Origin: Haladaptatus sp. R4
GTDB lineage: Archaea > Halobacteriota > Halobacteria > Halobacteriales > Haladaptataceae
NCBI RefSeq assembly: GCF_001625445.1
Contig: NZ_LWHG01000021.1
Coordinates: 310,001-374,000 of the forward strand
Reading direction: 5' to 3'
Length of the DNA stretch: 64,000 bases
Below the pieces are notes generated by a model. The model ran no database searches and had not been told where the DNA came from. It saw only the letters and a program-made list of their open reading frames with translations. A program made the translations under genes and the position numbers. Numbering within the stretch: the first letter of the stretch is position 1; every line of letters starts with the position of its first letter. This document shows positions 44,035 through 53,092 of this stretch, in pieces.

Positions 44035-45426
44035 ATGGAGAGTCTCAATCCCGCAACGGGCGAGGTAGTGGGGACGTACGACGACGACGACGGGAGTTCG
44101 GTGGACGAGAAACTGCAGCGCGCGACCGAAACCTACGACGAGTGGCGACACACGCCGATAGAGGAACGCCAGCGACTCATCGGAAAAGCGGGGGACGTCC
44201 TCCGCGACAACAAGGAGGAGTACGGCGAGTTGATGACGAAGGAGATGGGAAAGCCCCTCGACGCCGCGATTTCGGAGGTCGAGAAATGCGCGTGGGTGTG
44301 TGACTACTACGCCGAACACGCCGCGGAGTTCCTGCAGGACGAGCACATCGGCACGGAGGCCGAGGTGGAATCGTACGTCTCGTACGAACCGCTCGGGCCG
44401 GTTCTCGCCGTGATGCCGTGGAACTTCCCGTTCTGGCAGGTGTTCCGGTTCATCGGACCGAACATCACGGCGGGGAACGTCGGCCTGCTCAAACACGCCT
44501 CGAACGTTCCGGGGTGTGCCATGGCGATTCAGGAAGTGTTGGAGGAAGCCGGTTTCCCGGAGGGCGTGTTCACCACCCTGCTCGTCGGGTCGGACACGGT
44601 CGAGAGCATTATCGAGGACGAACGACTCGAAGCCGTGACGTTGACGGGGAGCGAAGGGGCCGGACGCGCCGTCGCCGAAACGGCCGGGAAGAACCTCAAG
44701 AAGACCGTCCTCGAACTCGGCGGGAGCGACCCGTTCGTCGTCCTCCCCGACGCCGACGTCGAGGACGCGGCCACGACGGGCGCGCAGGCCCGCTGTATCA
44801 ACAACGGCCAGTCCTGTATCGCCGCCAAGCGGTTCGTCGTCCACGAGGACGTGTACGACGAGTTCCTCGAAACGTTCACGGAGGAGATGGAGTCGCTGAC
44901 CATCGGCGACCCGATGGACGAGGACACCGACATCGGCCCGCAGGCCCGCGAGGACCTGATGGAGGACCTCCACGAACAGGTCGAGGTGAGCGTGGACGCG
45001 GGTGCGACCGTCGAACTCGGCGGCGAACCGCTCGACAGGGACGGACCGTACTACCCGCCGACGGTGCTCACCGACATTCCGGAGGGAAGTCCCGCCGCGG
45101 ACGAGGAACTGTTCGGCCCCGTGGCCTCGGTCTTCAAAGTTTCCAGCACCGAGGAGGCGGTTCGACGCGCCAACGACACCACCTACGGACTCGGCGCGAG
45201 CGTTTGGACGCAGGACAAACGGCAGGCGAAGGAGGTCGCCAGCGAAATCGAGTCGGGCATGGTGTTCGTCAACGAACTCGTCAAATCCGACCCCCGCCTC
45301 CCGTTCGGCGGCGTGAAGGATTCGGGCTACGGTCGTGAACTCTCGAAACACGGCATCCACGAGTTCGTCAACAAGAAGACGATGTGGCTGTCGGACGTGT
45401 CCCACTCCGAGGGCGGCGTGGAGTAG
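44035..45426 (+). CDS. gabD: Aldehyde dehydrogenase, succinate-semialdehyde type
   Basis: NAD(P)-dependent oxidation of an aldehyde, by similarity succinate semialdehyde. Catalytic Cys261 lies in NNGQSCIAAKR and the general base Glu227 in LELGGSDPFV; the Rossmann site TGSEGAGRAV and the substrate-entry VMPWNFPFWQ are intact. The ATG at 44035 gives MESLNPATGE, the usual N terminus of this group; an in-frame ATG at 44008 would add nine residues. It stands alone, divergent from the antiporter. The specific aldehyde is not proven. Confidence 0.9.
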   Translation: MESLNPATGEVVGTYDDDDGSSVDEKLQRATETYDEWRHTPIEERQRLIGKAGDVLRDNKEEYGELMTKEMGKPLDAAISEVEKCAWVCDYYAEHAAEFLQDEHIGTEAEVESYVSYEPLGPVLAVMPWNFPFWQVFRFIGPNITAGNVGLLKHASNVPGCAMAIQEVLEEAGFPEGVFTTLLVGSDTVESIIEDERLEAVTLTGSEGAGRAVAETAGKNLKKTVLELGGSDPFVVLPDADVEDAATTGAQARCINNGQSCIAAKRFVVHEDVYDEFLETFTEEMESLTIGDPMDEDTDIGPQAREDLMEDLHEQVEVSVDAGATVELGGEPLDRDGPYYPPTVLTDIPEGSPAADEELFGPVASVFKVSSTEEAVRRANDTTYGLGASVWTQDKRQAKEVASEIESGMVFVNELVKSDPRLPFGGVKDSGYGRELSKHGIHEFVNKKTMWLSDVSHSEGGVE

Positions 45427-45521
45427 AGAATCGGACGAGTTCCGCTATCGGTCGGGGTAGCTAGCTTTTGCTCGTCAACAAAATATATGCACGCACGAAT
45501 GTATAGTATACAAACAAACCC

Positions 45522-45953
45522 ATGATGAGAGATCTGCGTGAATTCGTGACGGCTCATCCGTGGGCGTACGCGCTGCCTGCTGGACTCATTTCGGCCGCTT
45601 ACGTCCTAATCGACGCACCATACCCCGGAACGCTCGATTTCGGCATCGTATTCTGGACGGGACTGCTCGGCGGAGTAGTAACCCTCGGCGGAAGGAAAGA
45701 AGCGCAGGGTATCGGGTTTCGAACCGGATTAGTCGGGTCACTTCCGATCTTGTGGGACATGGTCCCCACGGTCGGTGCGATTTTACAGTTCGACCAGCCC
45801 GTATTTTTCGGAGCCTTGGAGGTACTCATCGTGTTCGTACTGATCGCGTTCGTCGCCGTGATGGTCGGTGTGTCCGGGGCAATCGCCGCGATGATCGGAA
45901 GATGGCTGTCACGTAAATTCGGTTCGGAGAAACCCGAACCAGTCGGCAGCTAA
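45522..45953 (+). CDS. Membrane protein of unknown function (DUF5518-like)
   Basis: A 143-residue protein with four predicted helices (about 14-32, 43-62, 70-90 and 98-125) and a charged C-terminal tail. It resembles small haloarchaeal DUF5518-type membrane proteins in size and in its Gly-rich first helix pair. An ATG codon three bases later is equally possible. AT-rich elements (aaaatatat, agtatac) lie 20-45 bases upstream. Convergent with nth. Confidence 0.75.
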   Translation: MMRDLREFVTAHPWAYALPAGLISAAYVLIDAPYPGTLDFGIVFWTGLLGGVVTLGGRKEAQGIGFRTGLVGSLPILWDMVPTVGAILQFDQPVFFGALEVLIVFVLIAFVAVMVGVSGAIAAMIGRWLSRKFGSEKPEPVGS

Positions 45954-45962
45954 ACCCCGGTT

Positions 45963-46769
45963 TCACCGTCCCGATTCCGCCGGGTCGACGACCGTACCGT
46001 TTTCCACATCTACCCCGACTCGCTCGCACAGATCGAACATCGGACATTCCTCCTCACCGTCCAGACACGCGGGTTTCCGGGCGGAGCAGTACTCACGTCC
46101 GAACTGAATGCTCGCCGTGTGCCCGAACCCGCATTTCTCGGCCGGAACCTCGTCCTCCAGCACCTCGCGCACCTCCTCGTGGTCGGCGTCCGCCGGGGCG
46201 ATGCCCATCCTGCGATAAATTCGGTGGACGTGCGTGTCCACGGGGAACACGCCCGACTGACCGCCGGAGAAGAGCAGCACGCAGTCGGCCGTCTTCGGCC
46301 CGACGCCGTTCATATCCAACAGTGCCTTTCTAACTTCGCTCGGTTCCTCTTCCCGGACGAACTCGTCGAACGCCGTCGCACTCCCGTACTCCGCGAGGAC
46401 GTTCTCGGCCGATTCGATGATCACGTCCGCCTTCTGGTTGTAAAGCCCGGCGGAGTGAATCGTGTCCGCGAGTTCGCCGTGGTCGGCCTTAGCGAGGTTT
46501 TCCGCGAGGTCGTCACCGCCGTACCGCGCCACGAGGTCGTCGTGGGCGGGTTGGCTGGCCACGTCGCTGGTGTTCTGGCTGAGGATGGTGCGGACGAGGC
46601 AGGTGAAGGCGTCCTGCCCGCCATACGATTTCTGCCAGTACAGTTCGCCGAGTCGGTCCACGACCTCCTCGGCGCGGGTCTCGGCGTCCGCGGGTGTGAA
46701 CTCGGCGGCCATGCCGCCGCCGTCCGCCCCGCCGCTGATGTTCTCAGCGGGTTCCGGGTCGTCGCTCAT
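45963..46769 (-). CDS. nth: Endonuclease III (DNA glycosylase/AP lyase)
   Basis: Base-excision repair enzyme that removes oxidised pyrimidines and nicks abasic sites. The 268-residue protein has the HhH motif with catalytic Lys159 (LLDMNGVGPKTADCVLLF) and Asp178 (VFPVDTHVHRI). At the C terminus four Cys for a [4Fe-4S] cluster are present with spacing 6-6-5 (CSARKPAC, then CPMFDLC), longer in the middle than the classical 6-2-5. The start at 46769 is chosen; a longer N terminus is unsupported. Cytoplasmic, single gene. Confidence 0.95.
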   Translation of the reverse strand: MSDDPEPAENISGGADGGGMAAEFTPADAETRAEEVVDRLGELYWQKSYGGQDAFTCLVRTILSQNTSDVASQPAHDDLVARYGGDDLAENLAKADHGELADTIHSAGLYNQKADVIIESAENVLAEYGSATAFDEFVREEEPSEVRKALLDMNGVGPKTADCVLLFSGGQSGVFPVDTHVHRIYRRMGIAPADADHEEVREVLEDEVPAEKCGFGHTASIQFGREYCSARKPACLDGEEECPMFDLCERVGVDVENGTVVDPAESGR

Positions 46770-46796
46770 ACACGATTCTTGGAGTGCAGTTCTCAA

Positions 46797-47306
46797 TTAG
46801 GTTCTGGCATTGCGCAGCGCGTTCAGCACATCGTACCCGTCGCTCGTGGTCCCCGCATAGGCCCCCCACGACGAGGGATATCGTATCGGAACGAGGGTCA
46901 CGACGAGTTGGTACACACCCCACCAAAGCAGGCCGTTGAGCGCGAACAGCGACCAGTGGTCCGTCGGAATGCTTCGAAGCGCGAGGATGACGGCGAGACT
47001 GACAGCGGTTGCGAGCGGCCCCGCGAGACTAAACAACACTCGTCCGAGTGGTCGTCGCGGCGGCGTCTCGTAGCGACAAAATCCGTACCACCATTCGCGC
47101 CACCCGTGGGGTGAAAACCGTAGACTGAACCGGCCGAATTGCCGACGATAGCGCTCGCCACCGACGGTAACGGTGACGGTTCCGTCGGTGAGCAACAGCG
47201 CGACGATTGCGTGACCGAGTTCGTGAACCAACATCACGAGCGGAACGAGGAAAAGATACACCGCAATGATGACGGAGACACTGATCGCCACCGTGATAAT
47301 ACTCAT
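46797..47306 (-). CDS. Membrane zinc-metalloprotease-like protein (M50/DUF3267-like)
   Basis: A 169-residue membrane protein with about four helices. HELGH at residues 28-32 inside the first helix pair is the zinc-binding motif of site-2-protease-type enzymes; LFSLAGPLATAVSL near residue 95 recalls the second M50 region, but the NxxPxxxxDG motif that supplies the third ligand is not clear. It could be an inactive or divergent member. The gene is upstream of nth on the same strand, separated by 27 bases. Confidence 0.75.
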   Translation of the reverse strand: MSIITVAISVSVIIAVYLFLVPLVMLVHELGHAIVALLLTDGTVTVTVGGERYRRQFGRFSLRFSPHGWREWWYGFCRYETPPRRPLGRVLFSLAGPLATAVSLAVILALRSIPTDHWSLFALNGLLWWGVYQLVVTLVPIRYPSSWGAYAGTTSDGYDVLNALRNART

Positions 47307-47342
47307 ACGAAATTGATTTTTACTGACCTGATAAAAATGTAA

Positions 47343-47759
47343 CTACGGTTCGACTTCGACGGTGACGACGGTTTCCAGTCCGTTCTCCAGCGCGGTCACG
47401 AGGTCCCGGTTGAACCCTTCGGCAGCGAACTCACAACCGAGGACGAACGTTCGTTCGTCCACGTAGTCGCTGGTGCGGCCGACCATGCTTCGGTCGCTGT
47501 CGAATTCGAGGTCGGGATGGCCGTGGCCGGTGACGGTCTCGGCGTGGTCGCCCGCCTCGACGGTCACGGTTATCGTGGCGTCCTCGTCCCGACAGGCCGC
47601 CACGAAGTCGGGGTCGAAGTCGGCGGGCGCGCGGTCGGCCTCGATGGCGAGGATGCAGTCACCTGCGGGCGTGAGAAAGTCATCAGTCGTGATTTCGAAC
47701 GTGCTCGCGTGGCGAGCGGATACGTTCTCGTGACCGCGTGCGCGGATCGTTTCCTTCAT
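47343..47759 (-). CDS. DUF371 family protein
   Basis: A conserved archaeal protein of 138 residues. The start at 47759 gives MKETIRARGHENVSARHAST, the family N terminus; GDCILAIEADRAPADF and VTGHGHPDLEFDSDRSMVGR are also characteristic. The fold is all-beta with no catalytic motif known. Downstream on the minus strand from the small zinc protein, which may be co-transcribed. Confidence 0.9.
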   Translation of the reverse strand: MKETIRARGHENVSARHASTFEITTDDFLTPAGDCILAIEADRAPADFDPDFVAACRDEDATITVTVEAGDHAETVTGHGHPDLEFDSDRSMVGRTSDYVDERTFVLGCEFAAEGFNRDLVTALENGLETVVTVEVEP

Positions 47760-47842
47760 GGGTCGGCTTTCCACGGGGGCCACTTCAGCGTCGTCATTTC
47801 CGGTTCGTATTTGGGTGTCGCGGTTGGGGTTCGTGTTCCCGG

Positions 47843-47995
47843 TCAGCGTGTGACCGTCACCGTGACTGCACCACAATCACACTCGTATGCGCGGCGCGTA
47901 CCCGCGCTGGTCTGCATCGCCAGCATCAGATGCCGCTCGGCCAGTTCGCGGTCGCAATCCGTCGCTTCACACGTACATCGGAGCGCTTCTATCAT
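47843..47995 (-). CDS. Zinc-ribbon microprotein (50 aa)
   Basis: A 50-residue protein with two pairs of Cys: LRCTCEATDC near the N terminus and YECDCGAVTV near the C terminus, probably one zinc site. It starts at ATG 47995 (MIEALRCTCE). It precedes the DUF371 gene by 83 bases on the same strand. Similar small Cys-pair proteins are frequent in haloarchaea; function unknown. Confidence 0.75.
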   Translation of the reverse strand: MIEALRCTCEATDCDRELAERHLMLAMQTSAGTRRAYECDCGAVTVTVTR

Positions 47996-48409
47996 ACCTC
48001 GATTTCCGTCCGCCACCCACGTTAAATCGACCCGTATCCGGAGTGAAAGTGAAACTCCGACGTAGCGCGCCTCTCTCGGGTATTTTCCCCAAATCGGAAC
48101 GATGTTTCTTCAATTCGTCCGCCCCTACCGCTTGCATGTGCCACTCATTCTTTATAAACTCCATTGGAGGTGTGTGTCAACCGTTTCCACGGGGTACGGA
48201 GCGTGTGCTAGGCGTTTCCACATAATTTGAGGGCACAACTTTTAAATAGCTATGCCGAATACTTCGTAATACCTGAACGCTTCCGGCGTCACGGTAGCAC
48301 CGCGCGTCAACCAATGATATGGGAATATTGTCATCGGATGGTTGGAACTCGTAGAAGAGTAGCGATGCTATCATTTGCCGGAGTGGAAGGAACCGAGGTT
48401 TAACTAAGA
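47996..48409. other. 414-base divergent intergenic region
   Basis: No gene found. It is AT-rich for this genome. The sequence aacttttaaatag (48237-48249) looks like a TATA box, but it is 160 bases from the coiled-coil gene start, so that gene would have a long leader. The octamer gtttccac occurs twice (about 48182 and 48213), 31 bases apart, and may be a regulator site. Confidence 0.45.
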
Positions 48410-49273
48410 ATGGTAAGCGTAACAGAAGAGGATCTTCAGAACAAGTCGAAAGGTGAACTCATTAAACTCGCAGGACAGCTCCGAGACCGACGAAACGAGC
48501 TGAATCAGCAGGCGAGCAAACGCGCGTCCAAGCGTGATGACTTGAACGCGAGCACACGGGAAAAGGTGGATGAGGCCCAAGAGCACCGAGAAAAGCGTGA
48601 CGAACTGAACGAGCAAGTTCAGGAACACAAAAAGAAGCGCAACGAACTCAACGCCGAGGCGAACAAACTGTTCGACCGCGTCGAGGACCGCAAATCCGAC
48701 CTCGAACTCGACGAGGGAAAGGATTTGGAGCAACTCAAGAAGGAAATCGAAGAGCTTGAGTTCAAACAGCAGACGGAAGTCCTCTCCACGGAGGACGAGC
48801 GCGAACTCATCGAGAAGATCGAGGCCAAGCGCGACGAGTACACGAGCCGCAAGGAAAAGCTCGATCAGAGCGACGACCTCGAAGAACTCGTCGAAGAGGC
48901 AGAAGAGGTTCGTGCCGAAGCGAGCACGCACCACGAGAAAGTGACGGAACTCGCGGACCAGGCCCAGCAGCATCACAACAAGATGATCGAGGCCTACCGC
49001 GAAGCCGACGACATCCGTGACGACGCCGACGCGATGCACGAGAACTTCGTGGAAGCCCAGGAAGCTGCCGACCAGCACCACGAGGACTTCGTCCGCGTCC
49101 AGAAGCGCCTGCGCGAACTCGACAAGAAAGAGGAAAAGGAGCGCAAATCCGAGAAGGCCAAGGAGCGCGAAGAGGCCAAGGCCGAGGCCGAGGAAATCTA
49201 CCAGCAGTTCAAGGAAGGAGAGACCCTCGACACCGAGGACCTCATGAAGCTCCAGAAGACCGGTCTGCTATAA
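48410..49273 (+). CDS. Archaeal coiled-coil protein (COG1340-like)
   Basis: A 287-residue protein that is almost entirely charged helix with heptad repeats (for example EKRDELNEQVQEHKKKRNEL, AEEVRAEASTHHEKV), predicted as a long coiled coil from about 15 to 260. No enzyme domain, no membrane segment. It belongs to the COG1340 type of archaeal coiled-coil proteins, which have been annotated, without good basis, as phosphoserine phosphatase. Followed 55 bases later by the signal peptide peptidase gene. It may have a structural, chromosome-related or ribosome-associated role; unknown. Confidence 0.85.
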   Translation: MVSVTEEDLQNKSKGELIKLAGQLRDRRNELNQQASKRASKRDDLNASTREKVDEAQEHREKRDELNEQVQEHKKKRNELNAEANKLFDRVEDRKSDLELDEGKDLEQLKKEIEELEFKQQTEVLSTEDERELIEKIEAKRDEYTSRKEKLDQSDDLEELVEEAEEVRAEASTHHEKVTELADQAQQHHNKMIEAYREADDIRDDADAMHENFVEAQEAADQHHEDFVRVQKRLRELDKKEEKERKSEKAKEREEAKAEAEEIYQQFKEGETLDTEDLMKLQKTGLL

Positions 49274-49328
49274 TCTGCTGACCCTTTGCTAGCGAACTTT
49301 TAACGCCGTCGCCCACCCATCTATCGAT

Positions 49329-50357
49329 ATGGCAAGCGGACGCTCGTCGAACGGGGGTGGTCGTGGGCAACGGCTCGCGATCGTTTTTGGCGGAACAGTG
49401 CTGACAGTTGTCGTCGCGTGGTGGCTGTTTCTCGATTATGCGAATACGCTCGCGGAGGTAGTGGGAATCCTGTTCGTACTGCTCGCGGGAGTCATGGGAG
49501 CGCGAGCAGCCGCCCGGTTCGCGGCCCAGCGGTTTCCGTCGTACGACGTGGCGGAAGTCGCCGTGGAAGGGCCGATACGCCGGGACGGCGGCGGTGGCGG
49601 GTTCCCCTCCAGAGGTGGAACGCCAGCCGACGACATCGTGGAACAGATCGACCGAGCCAACGACGACACGAACGCGAACGGACTGTTGTTGCGGTTGAAC
49701 ACGCCCGGCGGTGAGGTCGTTCCCAGCGAGGATATTCGCCTCGCGGCCGAGCGGTTCGACGGCCCCACGATAGCGTACGCGACGGATACGTGTGCCAGCG
49801 GCGGCTATTGGATCGCGAGCGGGTGCGACGAACTGTTCGCCCGCGACGCCAGCATCGTCGGCAGCATCGGCGTCATCGGTTCGCGGGTGAACGCGTCCGA
49901 ACTCGCCGACAGGGTCGGCCTCTCCTACGAGCGACTGGCGGCGGGCAGGTACAAGGACGCGGGCGTCCCGCTCAAGGAGTTGGACGGAGACGAACGCAAC
50001 TACTTGCAGGGAATCATCGACGGCCTGTACGACGACTTCGTGGAGCGCGTGGTCGCCGGACGCGACCTCGATCCCGAGACGGTTCGGGAGACCGAAGCCC
50101 GCGTATACCTCGGCGAGGAAGCGCGCGAACTGGGTCTCGTGGACGAGATCGGGACGCGGGAGGACGTCGAAGCACGACTGGCCGAGCGACTCGGCGTGAG
50201 CGAGGTGTCGGTGCAGGAGTTCGAACCGACGCCGCCGCTCCGACGTCGGTTGAACCTCGGCGCGCGGGACATCGCCTACTCGTTCGGCGCGGGCGTGGCG
50301 AGCGTGCTTGGCGACGAAACGGGAGACGCGAACGGGTTCGAGTTCCGCGTTCGATAA
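49329..50357 (+). CDS. sppA: Signal peptide peptidase SppA (family S49)
   Basis: Membrane-bound serine protease that degrades remnant signal peptides. Two N-terminal membrane helices (about 16-34 and 43-62) precede the S49 domain. The catalytic dyad is Ser157 (CASGGYWIAS) and Lys209 (GRYKDAG). GVVGSIGVIGSR-like sequence (IVGSIGVIGS) follows the Ser as in the family. At 342 residues it is the short single-domain form. The C terminus (GARDIAYSFGAGVASVLGDE) is haloarchaea-specific. Confidence 0.93.
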   Translation: MASGRSSNGGGRGQRLAIVFGGTVLTVVVAWWLFLDYANTLAEVVGILFVLLAGVMGARAAARFAAQRFPSYDVAEVAVEGPIRRDGGGGGFPSRGGTPADDIVEQIDRANDDTNANGLLLRLNTPGGEVVPSEDIRLAAERFDGPTIAYATDTCASGGYWIASGCDELFARDASIVGSIGVIGSRVNASELADRVGLSYERLAAGRYKDAGVPLKELDGDERNYLQGIIDGLYDDFVERVVAGRDLDPETVRETEARVYLGEEARELGLVDEIGTREDVEARLAERLGVSEVSVQEFEPTPPLRRRLNLGARDIAYSFGAGVASVLGDETGDANGFEFRVR

Positions 50358-50363
50358 CGGGAT

Positions 50364-51347
50364 TCACTCAACGAGCGCGTCGAGCACGACCTCCTCTTTC
50401 TCGCGGTCGGGACCGACATCCTCGCCGGTTCGCCCGGATTCGAGGTGTTCTTCGACGGTTCGATCGACGGTCTCGGAGAGCGGCGTGGATTCCCATCCGA
50501 GGGACCCGAGTTTTTCGGTCGCTGCCAGAAACGGCGTCGGCGTGTACAGCGGAAAGTCGGCGGACGAGAGGCCGTGTGTTTCCAACTCGCGCTCGCTGGC
50601 GTGGACGAGTTCGACTTCCGTGTCCATGGCGTCGGCCGCGAGTTCCAGCGAACCGTCGAGCGACATCGTCTCGCGGTCGGCGAGGTTGTACGCCTCGCCG
50701 GGCGTCCCGCGCTCGGCGACGATTCGCAGGGCGCGAGCACCGTCGATGGCGTAGGCCCGGTGAAGCAGGCTCCCGCCGTCACCCGGTACGAGAACACGGT
50801 CGTATGTCGCGACGCGATGGAGCCAGTAGTCGAATCGCTCCGTGTAGTCGTACGGGCCGTAGATGAGCATGGGGCGGACGACCATCGCGTTCACGTCCGC
50901 CTCGGCGGCGGCGAAACAGACGCGGTCACACTCGGCCTTTCGCGGGCCGTAGCTCTCCATCGACTCGTCGTCGGCCTGTTCGTCGGTGCAGTCGTGCAAC
51001 GTCGCGTCCTCCGGGATGGGTATCGGATACTCCGCGTACGCGCTTCCGCTGGAGACGTAGACGTACGCGTCCACGTCGGCGAACAGGTCGGTTGCCGTCT
51101 CGATTTGCTGGGGATGCATCACGCAGAAGTCGATGACGATGTCGGGGGCGACGTCGTCCCGCGCGGCTTCGAGCGCGTCGCGGTCGTTTCGATCTCCACG
51201 GATGTGTGAGACGTCCGCTCGGTCCGCGAACGGGTTGCCGGATTCGCCGCGTGTGAACGTCGTTACCTCGTATCGGTGGTCGAGCAGTTCCTCGACCGTG
51301 TGTCGTCCCATGAACCGTGTGCCGCCGACGAGCAGTGCGCGAGCCAT
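50364..51347 (-). CDS. NAD-dependent epimerase/dehydratase family protein
   Basis: Extended short-chain dehydrogenase-like protein of 327 residues. The N-terminal Rossmann motif is GGTRFMGRHTVEEL, a variant of GxxGxxG. The active-site region YVSSGSAYAEY and ESYGPRKAECD retain Ser and Tyr-x3-Lys (the catalytic Tyr is in YGPRK). The pattern is of the chloroplast-CSP41/sugar-nucleotide epimerase group that includes several haloarchaeal homologues. Substrate unknown. Convergent with sppA. Confidence 0.88.
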   Translation of the reverse strand: MARALLVGGTRFMGRHTVEELLDHRYEVTTFTRGESGNPFADRADVSHIRGDRNDRDALEAARDDVAPDIVIDFCVMHPQQIETATDLFADVDAYVYVSSGSAYAEYPIPIPEDATLHDCTDEQADDESMESYGPRKAECDRVCFAAAEADVNAMVVRPMLIYGPYDYTERFDYWLHRVATYDRVLVPGDGGSLLHRAYAIDGARALRIVAERGTPGEAYNLADRETMSLDGSLELAADAMDTEVELVHASERELETHGLSSADFPLYTPTPFLAATEKLGSLGWESTPLSETVDRTVEEHLESGRTGEDVGPDREKEEVVLDALVE

Positions 51348-51480
51348 ACCGCTGGTGCGAGTGACTGGCCGATAAACCTACAGGAACCAGCGAACTCGAC
51401 AGTCGCGGGGACGACGCGTCGGGCGACGTATCGCCACGCGAGCACCGCACGGGACGAGCGCTTCGGAGAAGTGATCGTGT

Positions 51481-51648
51481 TTACAGAACTTTCCACTTAC
51501 TACCACAATCAGGACACAAACGAACCGAGTAGACCTCGGATGGGTCGTTTTGTGTTTTCAAAGATTCTCGGCAGCCCGAGCACGAGAGTCGCCCGTACGT
51601 GTCCTTCTCGACCTCGCCCTTTCGTAGACCGCTTCGAACTGATTGCAT
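51481..51648 (-). CDS. HVO_0758 family zinc finger protein
   Basis: A 55-residue zinc protein starting MQSVRSGLRKGEVEKDTYGR, followed by LSCSGCRESL and LCPDCGSKWKVL with two CxxC pairs. The core EKDTYGRLSC and the CPDCG end are characteristic of the small HVO_0758-type zinc proteins found across Halobacteria. In-frame starts further upstream are less likely. Biochemical role unknown. Confidence 0.88.
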   Translation of the reverse strand: MQSVRSGLRKGEVEKDTYGRLSCSGCRESLKTQNDPSEVYSVRLCPDCGSKWKVL

Positions 51649-51830
51649 CGAGCGATCATACATCTGCTGTTGACATATAGGCATCGACGGAACTGATTTT
51701 CAGCTTACACGCCCGGCTCGATGACGAACGACGGCGTTCGGGAGTGTCGAGTGCGAACGAATACCTCGGACAGACTGATTCTCTTGCCCGTTTCGGAAGG
51801 TTTGACTACCCCCTCTCGAAATCCACGCCC

Positions 51831-53009
51831 GTGTCTCGGGGTCGTCTGTTCGCATCGCTCAGTTCGATGGTCTTCCTGGTCAATTTCGCCCGCGTCGTGT
51901 TCGCGCCGCTGCTCGAACCGCTCAAAGCGCACTTCGGGGTCAGCGCCACGGTGATTGGACTCATCGCGACGCTCGTCTGGCTCGGGAGTGCGCTTCCGAG
52001 AATTCCGACGGGTTATCTCCTCACCCGCGTCGCCCGGCATCGTGTCGTGCTCGGTGCAGGCATCGTCTTGACGGTCTCCGCCGGGCTTACGGCGTTCGCG
52101 CCAAATATCACCGTGTTGGCCGTCGGCGCGTTCGCCATGGGGACGGCGAGCGCTGTCTACTTCATCGCCGCGAACCCACTCGTGAGCGAACTGTACCCCG
52201 ACCGGGTGGGGCGAGCCATCGGCATCCACGGAATGGCCAGCCAACTCGCCGCCGCCATCGCACCGGTCTTCGTCGGCCTGCTATTGACGATGGTCGAGTG
52301 GCGAGACGTGCTGAAACTGCTCATGGTCGTCACCGCCGCCGTCACCGTCGTCTACTTCGTGGTCGTCGGACGAACCGAACTCCCCGACGCGGGGGCCACC
52401 GACAGAGACCTGCTGACGGCGTTCCGCCGTCAGTGGCCCATCATCCTCAGCGGCGTCGCCATCATCGGCGCGACGGGGTTCGTCTGGAACGGACTGTTCA
52501 ACTGGTATCCGAGCTACCTCCACCAGACGAAACATCTCTCGCTGGAGACCGGACGGACGCTCCTGACTGTCGTCTTCGCGGCGGGCGTTCCGGCGTTCTT
52601 CCTCACCGGGCGACTGGCCGACCGGGTCCCACACGTCCCGCTCATGCTGTCCATCCTCGGCGGGTTCATCGTCTGTCTGCTCGCGTTGACGGCGGCGCAG
52701 GGACTCGCCGCCATCGTCGGGGTCTCGCTCGTCCTCGGCTACGTCATCCACAGCCTGTTTCCGGCGCTCGACACCTACCTGCTCGACTCCCTGCCGGACG
52801 AGAACAGGGCCAGCGCGTACGCGGTGTACAGCGGCCTCGCCATGATCGGACAGGCAGCGGGCAGTTCGATAGTCGGTGCACTGTTGGACGCCGGATTCCT
52901 GTTCGATACCGTGTTCCGGACGTTTTCCATCGGCTTGATCGCCATCCTGTTCGTCCTCGTCGCGCTCCACCGCGCCGACCGACTGCCGACGGCGGCCGCG
53001 ACGAGCTAA
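51831..53009 (+). CDS. Major facilitator superfamily transporter
   Basis: Membrane transporter of 392 residues with 12 helices. A GTG at 51831 gives MSRGRLFASLSSMVFLVNFA, the usual short haloarchaeal N terminus; the frame extends to 51744 without similarity. MFS marks are GSALPRIPTGYLLTRVARHR in the loop 2-3 region and GRLADRVPHVPLM at the equivalent second position. Substrate unknown; it lies 83 bases before a glycosyltransferase gene, which does not make it a sugar carrier by itself. Confidence 0.9.
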   Translation: MSRGRLFASLSSMVFLVNFARVVFAPLLEPLKAHFGVSATVIGLIATLVWLGSALPRIPTGYLLTRVARHRVVLGAGIVLTVSAGLTAFAPNITVLAVGAFAMGTASAVYFIAANPLVSELYPDRVGRAIGIHGMASQLAAAIAPVFVGLLLTMVEWRDVLKLLMVVTAAVTVVYFVVVGRTELPDAGATDRDLLTAFRRQWPIILSGVAIIGATGFVWNGLFNWYPSYLHQTKHLSLETGRTLLTVVFAAGVPAFFLTGRLADRVPHVPLMLSILGGFIVCLLALTAAQGLAAIVGVSLVLGYVIHSLFPALDTYLLDSLPDENRASAYAVYSGLAMIGQAAGSSIVGALLDAGFLFDTVFRTFSIGLIAILFVLVALHRADRLPTAAATS

Positions 53010-53092
53010 TTCGAACTTCGAAGACCCCGGTAACCGAGACGGTTCTGCCGACTCCACGCCCTTTTTCATCTCCCTGTCCTAAGCCATCTCCA

